Source: Klebsiella quasivariicola (GTDB lineage: Bacteria; Pseudomonadota; Gammaproteobacteria; Enterobacterales; Enterobacteriaceae). Taken from it: a DNA stretch of 64,000 bases. The DNA lies in contig NZ_CP022823.1 of NCBI RefSeq assembly GCF_002269255.1, positions 620,001 through 684,000 on the forward strand. Reading direction: 5' to 3'. Below, in pieces: positions 8,037 through 16,353 of this stretch (position 1 is the stretch's first letter; the number at the start of each line of letters is the position of its first letter). The notes under the pieces were generated by a model that was given only the letters and a program-made list of their open reading frames with translations, searched no databases and was not told where the DNA came from. The translations under genes and the position numbers were made by a program.

Positions 8037-9284
8037 TTATCCGCGCAGGGCGTTTTTCGCCAGCTGGTCGTCTTCCGCCATACAGGCCGCGGCGGTAAAC
8101 AGGGCGTCGGTGGAGGAGTTCAGCGCGGTTTCGCAGGAGTCCTGCAGCACGCCGATAATAAAGCCAACGGCCACCACCTGCATCGCCACATCGTTCGGAA
8201 TACCAAACATATTACAGGCCAGCGGGATCAGCAGCAGTGAACCGCCCGCTACGCCGGAGGCGCCGCAGGCGCACAGCGAAGCGACTACGCTTAGCAGCAG
8301 CGCTGTCGGCAAATCGACCTGGATATTCAGCGTATGCACCGCCGCCAGCGTCAGCACGGTGATCGTGATCGCCGCGCCCGCCATATTGATGGTCGCTCCC
8401 AGCGGAATTGACACTGAATAAGTATCGCGATCCAGATTCAGTTTCTCACACAGCGCCATATTCACCGGAATATTGGCGGCCGAGCTGCGGGTGAAGAAGG
8501 CGTAGACGCCGCTTTCGCGCAGGCAGGTGAGCACCAGCGGATAGGGGTTACGGCGGATCTTCCAGAACACCAGCAACGGGTTAATCACCAGCGCCACCAG
8601 CAGCATACAGCCCACCAGCACCAGCAGCAGCTGGGCGTAGCCCCACAGGGTCTCGAAGCCGGTGGTCGCCAGGGTGGAAGAGACCAGACCGAAGATCCCC
8701 AGCGGCGCAAAACGGATCACGACTTTGACGATAAAGGTCACCGCGTGGGAGACATCATTGATCAGGTTTTTGGTGGTGTCGTTACCGTGACGCAGGGCGA
8801 AGCCAAGCCCCACCGCCCACACCAGAATGCCGATATAGTTGGCGTGCAGCAGGGCGTCGATTGGATTGGATACCATGCTCATCAGCAGACCGCGCAGCAC
8901 TTCGACAATCCCCGATGGCGGGGTGATGCTGTCGGCGGCGGTGGTTAAATGCAGTGACGACGGAAAGACAAAACTGAACAACACTGCGGTCAGCGCCGCG
9001 CTAAAGGTACCCAGCAGATAAAGAAACAGAATGGGCCGGATGCTGGTTTTTTGGCCGTGCTGATGGTTGGCGATGGAGGCCATCACGAGCATTAATACCA
9101 GCACTGGCGCCACCGCCTTTAACGCGCCGACGAACAAGGTCCCCAGCAGTCCGACGGCAATCGCCGCCTCCTTTGAAACCAGCGCCAGCAGTATGCCAAG
9201 CACCAGGCCGATTAAAATTTGTTTCACCAGGCTGCCTTGCGCCAGACGAGTGAGCCACCCTGTTGGGGGAGTGCGTGTTGTCAT
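8037..9284 (-). CDS. sstT: SstT, Na+/serine-threonine symporter
   Basis: 415 residues of the dicarboxylate/amino acid:cation symporter family. Visible marks are many membrane segments, the serine-rich reentrant loop FTRSSAANIPVNMALC and the later SIPLGATINMAGAAI loop that coordinates sodium and substrate in this fold. SstT imports serine and threonine with sodium. It is a single gene, convergent with ygjV, preceded by a 231-bp gap that separates it from alx on the same strand. Confidence 0.95.
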   Translation of the reverse strand: MTTRTPPTGWLTRLAQGSLVKQILIGLVLGILLALVSKEAAIAVGLLGTLFVGALKAVAPVLVLMLVMASIANHQHGQKTSIRPILFLYLLGTFSAALTAVLFSFVFPSSLHLTTAADSITPPSGIVEVLRGLLMSMVSNPIDALLHANYIGILVWAVGLGFALRHGNDTTKNLINDVSHAVTFIVKVVIRFAPLGIFGLVSSTLATTGFETLWGYAQLLLVLVGCMLLVALVINPLLVFWKIRRNPYPLVLTCLRESGVYAFFTRSSAANIPVNMALCEKLNLDRDTYSVSIPLGATINMAGAAITITVLTLAAVHTLNIQVDLPTALLLSVVASLCACGASGVAGGSLLLIPLACNMFGIPNDVAMQVVAVGFIIGVLQDSCETALNSSTDALFTAAACMAEDDQLAKNALRG

Positions 9285-9482
9285 AATTCATTCCTTCCAG
9301 TGATGTAGCAAGCCATCCCAGCCACGTATTATTTGTTACGTTTATGTCAGGATGTAAGTAGATGTTTGCATAGTCGAGTATACGGAAAGAACGGCGGGCG
9401 GGAAGCGCAAAATACTGTGATTTTAATCTGTATCTAATTTATTAACTGTGTAGCAACATAATTGTGACATGAGATGGGGTTA

Positions 9483-9502
9483 CCGTCGGCAATAGCCGAC
9501 GG
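9483..9502 (-). terminator. Terminator hairpin of alx
   Basis: A perfect 8-bp stem CCGTCGGC / GCCGACGG with loop AATA lies 14 bp past the alx stop codon. A clear U-run is absent, so this is a likely rather than certain terminator. The rest of the 9285-9515 gap is AT-rich and should hold the sstT promoter. Confidence 0.55.
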
Positions 9503-9515
9503 CGGATTGGGCAGA

Positions 9516-10487
9516 TTACTCAGGCAGGTTGCGTTGCTTGTCGTGTTGCTTGTTGACCCAGGCGTTAATCAGCAGCGTGACGGCCAGGATGCCGCCCACC
9601 ACGCCCAGCGAGATGGCAACCGGGATATGGTAGAAGTCGACGATCAGCATCTTCACGCCAATAAACACCAGGATCACCGACAGACCGTATTTGAGCATCG
9701 AGAAGCGCTCGGCGACCCCCGCCAGCAGGAAGTACATGGCGCGCAGGCCGAGGATGGCGAACAGGTTCGAGGTCAGCACGATAAACGGATCGGTGGTGAC
9801 CGCGAAGATAGCCGGGATACTGTCGACGGCGAAAATCACGTCGCTCAGTTCCACCAGAATCAGCACCAGCAGCAGCGGGGTGGCGAACAGCACCCCGTTT
9901 TTACGGGTGAAGAAGCGCTCGCTCTCGATTTTATCCGTCATGCGCAGATGGCTGCGGATCCAGCGCACCAGCGGTTTATCGCCGATACCGGAATCATCTT
10001 CTTTCGCCAGCGCCATCTTCACGCCGGTAAACAGCAGGAAGGCGCCGAAGACGTACAGCAGCCAGTCGAACTGCGAAATCAGCCAGCTGCCGGCGAAGAT
10101 CATAATGGTACGCAGAACAATGGCGCCCAGCACGCCATACACCAGCACCCGGCGCTGCAGAGCAGGCGGTACGGCGAAATAGCTGAACAACATCAACCAG
10201 ACGAAGACGTTATCGACCGCCAGCGCTTTCTCAATCAAATAGCCGGTGAGGAAGGCTAAGGCCTGCGGATCGGCGACGGCGCGGCCCTGGGTTTGTACCA
10301 GATACCACCAGAAGGCGGCGTTAAACAGCAGAGAAAGCGTGACCCAGAGGATTGACCAGCCCGCGGCCTGCTTCATAGTCATGCTATGCGAACCGCGTCG
10401 TCCCTGAAGCAGCAGGTCGATCGCCAGCATGATCGCGACGACGACAGCAAATCCACCCCATAGCAACGGCGTGCCGACAGTATTCAT
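9516..10487 (-). CDS. alx: Alx, TerC-family membrane protein (Mn2+ homeostasis)
   Basis: 323 residues, about nine membrane segments, with the TerC motifs EKALAVDNVFVWLMLFSYF and ELSDVIFAVDSIPAIFAVT, whose aspartates lie in the membrane. Family knowledge: Alx helps export or balance manganese and is induced at high pH. The start is placed at MNTVGTPLLWGG (10487), after AAGGAATATCAA, which gives the family length; an upstream in-frame ATG at 10511 lies within the leader. Expression is controlled by the riboswitch directly upstream. Confidence 0.95.
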   Translation of the reverse strand: MNTVGTPLLWGGFAVVVAIMLAIDLLLQGRRGSHSMTMKQAAGWSILWVTLSLLFNAAFWWYLVQTQGRAVADPQALAFLTGYLIEKALAVDNVFVWLMLFSYFAVPPALQRRVLVYGVLGAIVLRTIMIFAGSWLISQFDWLLYVFGAFLLFTGVKMALAKEDDSGIGDKPLVRWIRSHLRMTDKIESERFFTRKNGVLFATPLLLVLILVELSDVIFAVDSIPAIFAVTTDPFIVLTSNLFAILGLRAMYFLLAGVAERFSMLKYGLSVILVFIGVKMLIVDFYHIPVAISLGVVGGILAVTLLINAWVNKQHDKQRNLPE

Positions 10488-10504
10488 TTGATATTCCTTA
10501 CATA

Positions 10505-10697
10505 AAAACAAAACGGCTGACGTCGGAAGACGGCAGCCGCTGCGCTTTTATGCATAGACCTCGCCTTCCGGCAAGGTCTCACTTACAACAACCAAAGTAC
10601 ATCGCGATGGGCTTTGGTTATTGCCCGGCGACCGGATGCGGTATTGCACGCATCGTAATGACGATCAACCGGCAAGGAAGTTACTCCCCTTTGCACG
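10505..10697 (-). ncRNA. yybP-ykoY riboswitch / PRE leader of alx
   Basis: On the minus strand the leader holds the two conserved parts of the Mn2+/pH-responsive yybP-ykoY aptamer. GGGGAGTA, in the context AAAGGGGAGTAACTTCC, lies at 10682-10689. The paired element GAGACCTTGCC...GGCGAGGTCTATGC lies at 10552-10580. A terminator-like hairpin follows (10514-10539, 11-bp arms with one mismatch) with TTTTGTTTTT just before the alx ribosome site, giving an expression platform. In E. coli this leader is called PRE or SraF and up-regulates alx with manganese and alkaline pH. Confidence 0.92.
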
Positions 10698-10758
10698 TAA
10701 CAAAATATGTCACAGGGCGGTTTTCGTCAATGGCGGCCGGTCCGGCCTTTACACTCTT

Positions 10759-11748
10759 TTACGCCAGCGGCTGCGTATCGGCCGGGAAGATCACTCCGGT
10801 CTGGCGACGAATTTCGCTCGACAGTTTGGCGGTGATACGGCTTACCGTCAGGCCCGGGTGATCCACATCTGCTGTCTCCACCAGCCGCGCAAAGGTCTCC
10901 GCCTCATACAGCATAGTATTGATGTGCTGAGGCTGCGTCAGGTCCTGGGCTTTGCCGCCGCGCGGCACAAACGCCAGCTTCTGGCATTCGGAGATTTTTT
11001 CGATCACCAGCACCCCATCTTCACCCTGGATTTCACTGGGGATCGCCGAGTCACTCACCTTGGAGTGATGCAGCGTCACGTCGAAGTCGCCATAGCTCAG
11101 CACCACGGTACCCTGGGCATCCACGCCGCTGTCCAGCAGGCTGGCGGTGGCATGAACGGCCCGCGGTTCGCCCCATAGCGCCACGGCGGACGCGAGGCAA
11201 TAGAAGCCGATATCCATAATCGAACCGTTAGAGAACGCCGGGTTAAAGGTGTTGGGGTTTTCGCCGTCAAGGTAGCGCTGATAGCGCGAGGAGTACTGAC
11301 AGTAGTTGATGAAGGCTTTGCGCAGTTTACCCACTTTGCCGAGGGTTTCCTTCAGCAGCAGGAAATTAGGCAGACTGGCGGTCTTGAAGGCTTCAAACAG
11401 CACCACGTTATTTTCTTTCGCCAGCGCGATGGCCGCTTCGACCTCCTGCAGATTCGACGCCAGCGGTTTTTCGCAAATCACGTGCTTTTTATGGCTCAGG
11501 AACAGGCGGGTCTGCGGGAAGTGCAGGGAGTTCGGGCTGGCGATATACACAGCATCAATTGCGTCGCTTTGCGCCAGCGCCTCCAGCGAGGTAAACAGAT
11601 GCTCGACCGGATAGTCATTGGCGAAGGCTTGCGCCTGTTCGAGGCTGCGGGAGTAGATGGCGGTAAGTTTATATTTGCCGGTTTCATGGGCGGCATCGAC
11701 AAACTGCTTGGTGATCCAGTTTGTGCCAACAACTGCGAAACGTATCAT
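10759..11748 (-). CDS. ygjR: YgjR, Gfo/Idh/MocA-family oxidoreductase
   Basis: 329 residues. The N-terminal Rossmann fold starts with RFAVVGTNWITKQF, an unusual form of the GxGxxG loop, and continues to the family motif ICEKPLASN (about residue 95). The C-terminal α/β domain contains DIGFYCLASAVALWGEPRAV. Members are NAD(P)-dependent sugar dehydrogenases or related oxidoreductases, and the substrate of YgjR is unknown. It is a single gene between alx and ygjP, in the same place as in E. coli. Confidence 0.88.
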   Translation of the reverse strand: MIRFAVVGTNWITKQFVDAAHETGKYKLTAIYSRSLEQAQAFANDYPVEHLFTSLEALAQSDAIDAVYIASPNSLHFPQTRLFLSHKKHVICEKPLASNLQEVEAAIALAKENNVVLFEAFKTASLPNFLLLKETLGKVGKLRKAFINYCQYSSRYQRYLDGENPNTFNPAFSNGSIMDIGFYCLASAVALWGEPRAVHATASLLDSGVDAQGTVVLSYGDFDVTLHHSKVSDSAIPSEIQGEDGVLVIEKISECQKLAFVPRGGKAQDLTQPQHINTMLYEAETFARLVETADVDHPGLTVSRITAKLSSEIRRQTGVIFPADTQPLA

Positions 11749-11821
11749 AAACGTTGACGAACTCCATTAAAGGGAACCTGTCGTCACTCTATCATGCCAT
11801 CATGACAAAACCAGTGCGTCA

Positions 11822-12322
11822 CTACGCAGAACGATTTAACGAAAGGTGCGTCAGCCACAGGCGGGTATCGAACTCCAGCTGGTGGTACTGCGGCTCCATA
11901 TGACAGCACAGCTGATAGAAGGCTTTGTTGTGATCCTTCTCTTTTAAATGCGCCAGTTCATGAACCACGATCATACGCAGAAACGCTTCCGGCGCGTCGC
12001 GAAACACCGTCGCTACGCGAATTTCCGCTTTAGCTTTCAGCTTGCCGCCCTGAACGCGGGAAATGGCGGTGTGCAGGCCGAGCGCATTGTTCAGCACGTG
12101 GATCTTACTGTCGTACATCACTTTGTTGATCGGCGCCGCTCCGCGCAGAAAGCGGGCCTTCAGATCCTGAGTGTACTGATACAGCGCTTTATCGCTGTTA
12201 ACGTCATGGCCCTGAGGATAACGCTTTTGCAGCACCTCGCCGAGGCGGTCTTGCTCGATTAAAGCCGTGACCTGCGACAGCAGCGATTCAGGATAGCCCT
12301 GAAGGTAAGGTAGCGTGTTCAT
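11822..12322 (-). CDS. ygjP: YgjP, zinc-metalloprotease-like protein
   Basis: 166 residues of the YgjP/WLM metallopeptidase-like family. The diagnostic motif is VVHELAHLKEKDHNKAFY (HExxH followed by a third histidine), preceded by RVATVFRDAPEAFLRMI. E. coli YgjP has been reported as a UTP pyrophosphatase, so the peptidase-like fold may not mean proteolysis. The gene is divergent from rlmG, with 70 bp between the starts. Confidence 0.88.
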   Translation of the reverse strand: MNTLPYLQGYPESLLSQVTALIEQDRLGEVLQKRYPQGHDVNSDKALYQYTQDLKARFLRGAAPINKVMYDSKIHVLNNALGLHTAISRVQGGKLKAKAEIRVATVFRDAPEAFLRMIVVHELAHLKEKDHNKAFYQLCCHMEPQYHQLEFDTRLWLTHLSLNRSA

Positions 12323-12392
12323 GGTGAAAAAAGTTTACTTCTCCGGAGAATTGAGCGATAACACGCGCGAATTTTAGCATTTCGGAGGGGCG

Positions 12393-13523
12393 ATGAGCCA
12401 GGTAGAGTTAAACGGTGAGTTATTCACATTAGAGCGGTTCCCACCTAACGCTGAAGAAGAAGCGCTTCAGGCATGGGAAGCGGCGGATGAATATCTGCTG
12501 CAACAGGTGAATGACGTCGACGGCCTGACGCTCATCTTCAACGACGGCTTCGGCGCGCTCGCCTGCGCGCTGGCGGCGCGCAACCCGGTCAGTATCAACG
12601 ATTCCTTTATTTCCGAGCTGGCGGCCCGCCACAACCTGCGGATGAACGGTATCGATGAAGAGAGCGTGCGCTTTCAGGATAGCCTGAGCCCGCTGCCGGC
12701 CGCGCCGGGGCTGGTGCTGATTAAGGTGCCAAAACAGCTGGCGCTGCTGGAACAGCAGCTGCGCGCGCTGCGCGAAGTGGTGACGCCGGAAACCCGCATT
12801 ATCGCCGCGGCGAAAGCCCGTGACGTGCACAACTCGACGCTGGCGCTGTTTGAAAAAATCCTCGGAACCACGACGACCTCGCTGGCGTGGAAAAAAGCGC
12901 GTCTGATCCACTGCGTTTTCACCGCCCCTGAGCTTGCCGATGCGCCGCAAACCTACAGCTGGAAGCTGGACGGCACGCCGTGGACCATCCATAACCACGC
13001 CAACGTTTTTGCCCGCAGCGGACTGGATATCGGCGCGCGTTTCTTCCTGCAGCATTTACCGTCTGATTTAGAAGGCGAGATCGCCGATCTCGGCTGCGGC
13101 AATGGGGTGATTGGCCTGCAGGCGCTGGCGCAAAACCCGAATGCGCGGGTCATGTTTACCGATGAGTCGCACATGGCGGTAGCTTCCAGCCGGTTGAACG
13201 TCGAGCGCAACCTGCCGGACGATATCGCACGCTGTGAATTCATGGTCAACAATTCGCTTTCCGGCATTGAGCCCGACCGGTTTACGGCGATTCTGTGTAA
13301 TCCGCCGTTCCATCAGCAGCACGCCATTACCGACCATATTGCCTGGCAGATGTTTAACGATGCCCGCCGCAGCCTGAAATATGGCGGCGAGCTGTATGTC
13401 GTCGGCAACCGCCACCTCGATTATTTCCGTAAGCTGAAGCGCGCTTTTGGTAACTGCACGACGATTGCGACGAACAATAAGTTTGTCATTTTGAAAGCAA
13501 CCAAGGTGCGTAAGCAGCGCTGA
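12393..13523 (+). CDS. rlmG: RlmG, 23S rRNA m2G1835 methyltransferase
   Basis: 376 residues with the two-domain plan of the RsmC/RlmG family: a degenerate N-terminal methyltransferase domain (about 1-190) and an active C-terminal domain with the SAM loop EIADLGCGNGVIGLQAL and the catalytic NPPF motif (CNPPFHQQH). It modifies guanine 1835 of 23S rRNA. The ATG follows GGAGGGGCG. The last 90 bases of the gene are repeated twice downstream, outside the reading frame; the gene itself is intact. Confidence 0.95.
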   Translation: MSQVELNGELFTLERFPPNAEEEALQAWEAADEYLLQQVNDVDGLTLIFNDGFGALACALAARNPVSINDSFISELAARHNLRMNGIDEESVRFQDSLSPLPAAPGLVLIKVPKQLALLEQQLRALREVVTPETRIIAAAKARDVHNSTLALFEKILGTTTTSLAWKKARLIHCVFTAPELADAPQTYSWKLDGTPWTIHNHANVFARSGLDIGARFFLQHLPSDLEGEIADLGCGNGVIGLQALAQNPNARVMFTDESHMAVASSRLNVERNLPDDIARCEFMVNNSLSGIEPDRFTAILCNPPFHQQHAITDHIAWQMFNDARRSLKYGGELYVVGNRHLDYFRKLKRAFGNCTTIATNNKFVILKATKVRKQR

Positions 13524-13861
13524 TTCTTGTCGCTGCTTCCCCCCGGCTTGCGGCTGTCGCCTTAGCCGGGCTACCGGCTGAAGCGCGCGTTTGGTAACTG
13601 CACGACCATTGCGACGAACAATAAGTTTGTCATTTTGAAAGTAATGAAGGTGCGTAAGCAGCGCTGATTCTTGTCGCTGCTTCCCCCGGCTTGCGGCTGT
13701 CGCCTTAGCCGGGCTACCGGCTGAAGCGCGCGTTTGGTAATTGCACGACGATTGCGACGAACAATAAGTTTGTCATTTTGAAAGCAACGAAGGTGCGTAA
13801 GCAGCGCTGATTCTTGTCGCTGTTTCCCCCGGCTTGCGGCTGTCGCCTTAGCCGGGCTACC
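13434..13861 (+). repeat. Three tandem 143-bp copies of the rlmG 3' end plus trailer
   Basis: Units begin at 13434, 13578 and 13721 with CTGAAGCGCGC and end with GCCGGGCTACC; the spacings are 144 and 143 bp. Each unit holds the last 90 bases of rlmG including its TGA, then about 53 bp of trailer with a REP-like GGCTTGCGG...GCCGGGCTAC. Copies 2 and 3 differ from the first at a few positions (for example AAAGTAATGAAG against AAAGCAACCAAG), so the duplication is not brand new. Only the first copy is part of an open gene. Confidence 0.95.
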
Positions 13862-13918
13862 TTTCGGGATTATCGTGGTAGCCCGGGGAAGGCGCATCGC
13901 GCCGCCCCCGGGACACGG
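13862..13918. repeat. REP-like hairpin between rlmG repeats and fadH
   Basis: The sequence GTAGCCCGGGG...CCCCCGGG forms a GC-rich stem-loop with the inner GGCGCATCGCGCC, as in REP/BIME units. It lies directly before the fadH stop codon and is the likely boundary between the two convergent transcripts. Confidence 0.6.
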
Positions 13919-15940
13919 CTAAATCGCCAGCGCCAGTTTTGTGCCCTGGGCAATCGCCCGGCGCGCATCCAGCTCCGCCGCCACGTCGCAACCGCCGATG
14001 AGATGCACAGTTTTCCCCGCCGCGCGCAGCGGATCCGCCAGTTCGCGGCGCGGTTCCTGACCGGCGCAGATCACCACCTGATCGACCGCCAACAGTTGGC
14101 GCTCGCCGCCGATAGTGACATGTAACCCTTCATCATCGATCTTTTCATAGCTGACCGCCGGGATCATTTTCACGCCGCGCGCCAGCAGCGTCGCGCGGTG
14201 GATCCAACCGGTGGTTTTGCCGAGCCCTTCGCCCGGTTTGCTGGCTTTACGCTGCAGCATCACAATCTGTCGCGGGCTTTTACTCAGTTGTGGGCCCTCA
14301 GGACTCAGCCCTCCCGCCGTTTGCAGGCTGGTATCGATACCCCATTCGCGGCAGAACTCGCCGATATCCTGGCTGGTGGCCGCGCCCGACTGGCTTAAAT
14401 ACATCGCGGTGTCGAAGCCGATGCCGCCGCAGCCGATAATCGCCACCTTCGCGCCAACCGGCGCTTTGTCGCGCAAGACATCCAGGTAGCTCAGCACCTT
14501 AGGATGATCGATCCCGGCGATCGCCGGCAGGCGCGGGGCGATACCGGTGGCGAGGATCGTCTCATCGAACGCCAGCAGATCGTCTGGCGTGACGCGGGTG
14601 TTCAGGCGCAGATCGACACCATGAAGATCGAGCATGGTGCGGTAGTAACGCAGCGTCTCGTGAAACTCCTCTTTGCCGGGGATCTGTTTGGCGATATTAA
14701 ACTGGCCGCCGATCTCCGGGAGCGCATCGAACAGCGTGACCTGATGGCCACGGGCGGCGGCGTTAACGGCGAAAGCCAGGCCGGCAGGCCCGGCGCCGAC
14801 CACCGCCAGCCGTTTAGGCGCGTTGGCAGGCTGGACCGGCATCAGGGTTTCATGACAGGCGCGCGGGTTGACCAGACAGGAGGTGACTTTGCCGACGAAG
14901 ATCCGATCGAGACACGCCTGGTTGCAACCGATGCAGGTGTTGATCTGATCGGCACGATCGTTCTGCGCTTTCGACATAAATTCGGCGTCGGCGAGGAACG
15001 GGCGGGCCATCGATACCATATCGGCATCGCCGCGGGCGAGAATATCCTCCGCGACCTGCGGATCGTTGATGCGGTTGGTGGTAATCAGCGGGATCGACAC
15101 TGCGCCTTTCAGCTTGCGGGTGACCCAGCTGAACGCCCCGCGCGGTACCGGCGTGGCGATGGTCGGAATGCGCGCTTCGTGCCAGCCGATGCCGGTATTA
15201 ATGATTGTCGCCCCTGCCGCTTCGATGGCTTGGGCCAGTTCGGTGACCTCCGCCAGCGTGCTGCCGCCGTTGACCAGATCGAGCATCGACAGACGGTAGA
15301 TGATAATGAAATCGTGGCCGGCGCGCTGGCGCACCGCCTTAACCACTTCAATGGCGAAACGCATGCGCCTGGCATAATCGCCGCCCCATTGGTCGTCGCG
15401 CTGGTTGGTGCGCGCGGCGAGAAATTCGTTAATCAGATAGCCCTCAGAGCCCATCACTTCGACGCCGTCATAGCCCGCTTCGCGCGCCAGCTGGGCGCAG
15501 TGGGCAAAATCATCGATCAGCGTAAGGATCTCCTCGTGGCTCAGTGCATGGGGCGTAAAACGGTTGATCGGCGCCTGTAGCGCCGAGGGGGCCACTAGCG
15601 CGGGCTGGTAGCTGTAGCGCCCGGTGTGCAGGATCTGCAGGGCGATTTTGCCGCCTTCCTGATGTACCGCGTCGGTAATATGACGATGGTGCGCCAGATG
15701 GCTGGCATCGTTGAGTACCGCGCCGCCGGCCATGGTGACGCCAGAGGGCGCCGGGGCGATGCCGCCGGTGACGATCAGCGCCACGCCGTGGCGGGCGCGC
15801 TCGGCGTAAAAGGCCGCCAGCCGCTGCGCGCCGTCCGGCAGCTCTTCCAGCCCGGTGTGCATTGAGCCCATCAACACGCGGTTTTTGAGCGTTGTGAAGC
15901 CCAGCTCAAGCGGGGCGAAAAGCGACGGATAGCGGCTCAT
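13919..15940 (-). CDS. fadH: FadH, 2,4-dienoyl-CoA reductase (NADPH)
   Basis: 673 residues counted from MSRYPSLFAPLELGF; four codons further upstream is a second possible start. An old-yellow-enzyme-like FMN barrel (1 to about 330, with ILHTGRYSYQ and YLINEFLAART) is followed by a 4Fe-4S cysteine cluster (CIGCNQACLDRIF...SCLVNP). Two dinucleotide domains follow, VVGAGPAGLAFAV for FAD and IIGCGGIGFDTAMYL for NADPH. It removes double bonds of unsaturated fatty acids during β-oxidation. Single gene, convergent with rlmG. Confidence 0.97.
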   Translation of the reverse strand: MSRYPSLFAPLELGFTTLKNRVLMGSMHTGLEELPDGAQRLAAFYAERARHGVALIVTGGIAPAPSGVTMAGGAVLNDASHLAHHRHITDAVHQEGGKIALQILHTGRYSYQPALVAPSALQAPINRFTPHALSHEEILTLIDDFAHCAQLAREAGYDGVEVMGSEGYLINEFLAARTNQRDDQWGGDYARRMRFAIEVVKAVRQRAGHDFIIIYRLSMLDLVNGGSTLAEVTELAQAIEAAGATIINTGIGWHEARIPTIATPVPRGAFSWVTRKLKGAVSIPLITTNRINDPQVAEDILARGDADMVSMARPFLADAEFMSKAQNDRADQINTCIGCNQACLDRIFVGKVTSCLVNPRACHETLMPVQPANAPKRLAVVGAGPAGLAFAVNAAARGHQVTLFDALPEIGGQFNIAKQIPGKEEFHETLRYYRTMLDLHGVDLRLNTRVTPDDLLAFDETILATGIAPRLPAIAGIDHPKVLSYLDVLRDKAPVGAKVAIIGCGGIGFDTAMYLSQSGAATSQDIGEFCREWGIDTSLQTAGGLSPEGPQLSKSPRQIVMLQRKASKPGEGLGKTTGWIHRATLLARGVKMIPAVSYEKIDDEGLHVTIGGERQLLAVDQVVICAGQEPRRELADPLRAAGKTVHLIGGCDVAAELDARRAIAQGTKLALAI

Positions 15941-16353
15941 AGTGGCTTCCAATGTAAAATTATTGTTATGTGGTCGGATGAGTTACTAATTTAGCCGTCG
16001 CGGAGCAAAAGGGAAAAGGGGAGTGCGGTGATTGTGATGGAATTCAAAGAACGGAACACGTTGTCCCTCACCCCGACCCTCTCCCAAAGGGAGAGGGAGA
16101 AAGGCGGATCGGCACCTATATTTAAGGCCTGCGCCGAACGGTTCCCGCTCAAAGGGCAAGGAGAAAGGCGGACTGGCACTGGTATTCAACGCTAGTGCCG
16201 AACGGTTCCCGCTCAAAGGGCGAGGGGGAAAGGCGGATCGGCATCGGTATTCAAGGCCTGTGCCGAACGGTTCCCGCTCAAAGGGCAAGGGGAAAGGCGG
16301 ACCGGCACCGATATTCAACGCTAGTGCCGAACGGTTCCCTCTCCCACCGGGAG
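15941..16353. repeat. Array of four 64-65 bp repeats downstream of the IS4 insertion
   Basis: From 16077 to 16353 a unit of 64-65 bp repeats head to tail. Unit boundaries at CGAACGG lie at 16135, 16199, 16264 and 16328. Units alternate between two versions, ending AAGGCCTGYGC and AACGCTAGTGC, so the true period is about 129 bp. The array opens with a perfect hairpin CCCTCTCCC-AAA-GGGAGAGGG (16077-16097). It ended with a nearly identical one, CCCTCTCCC-ACC-GGGAGAGGG, which IS4 now splits. No gene is seen in this stretch; 15941-16070 should hold the fadH promoter. Confidence 0.9.
16341..16353. repeat. IS4 target-site duplication, left copy
   Basis: CTCCCACCGGGAG borders the left end of IS4; the same 13 bases border the right end at 17780-17792. 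IS4 is known to make 11-13 bp duplications. The target is part of a hairpin at the end of the repeat array. Confidence 0.95.

Noticed and set aside
13434..13861. Repeated rlmG tail as an attachment-site duplication of a mobile element
   Set aside because: The copies abut each other, with no element, integrase or foreign DNA between them; tandem duplication explains them better.
16077..16353. Regularly spaced repeats that might be a CRISPR array
   Set aside because: The units follow each other without unique spacers, whole 64-bp units are similar, and no cas genes are near.
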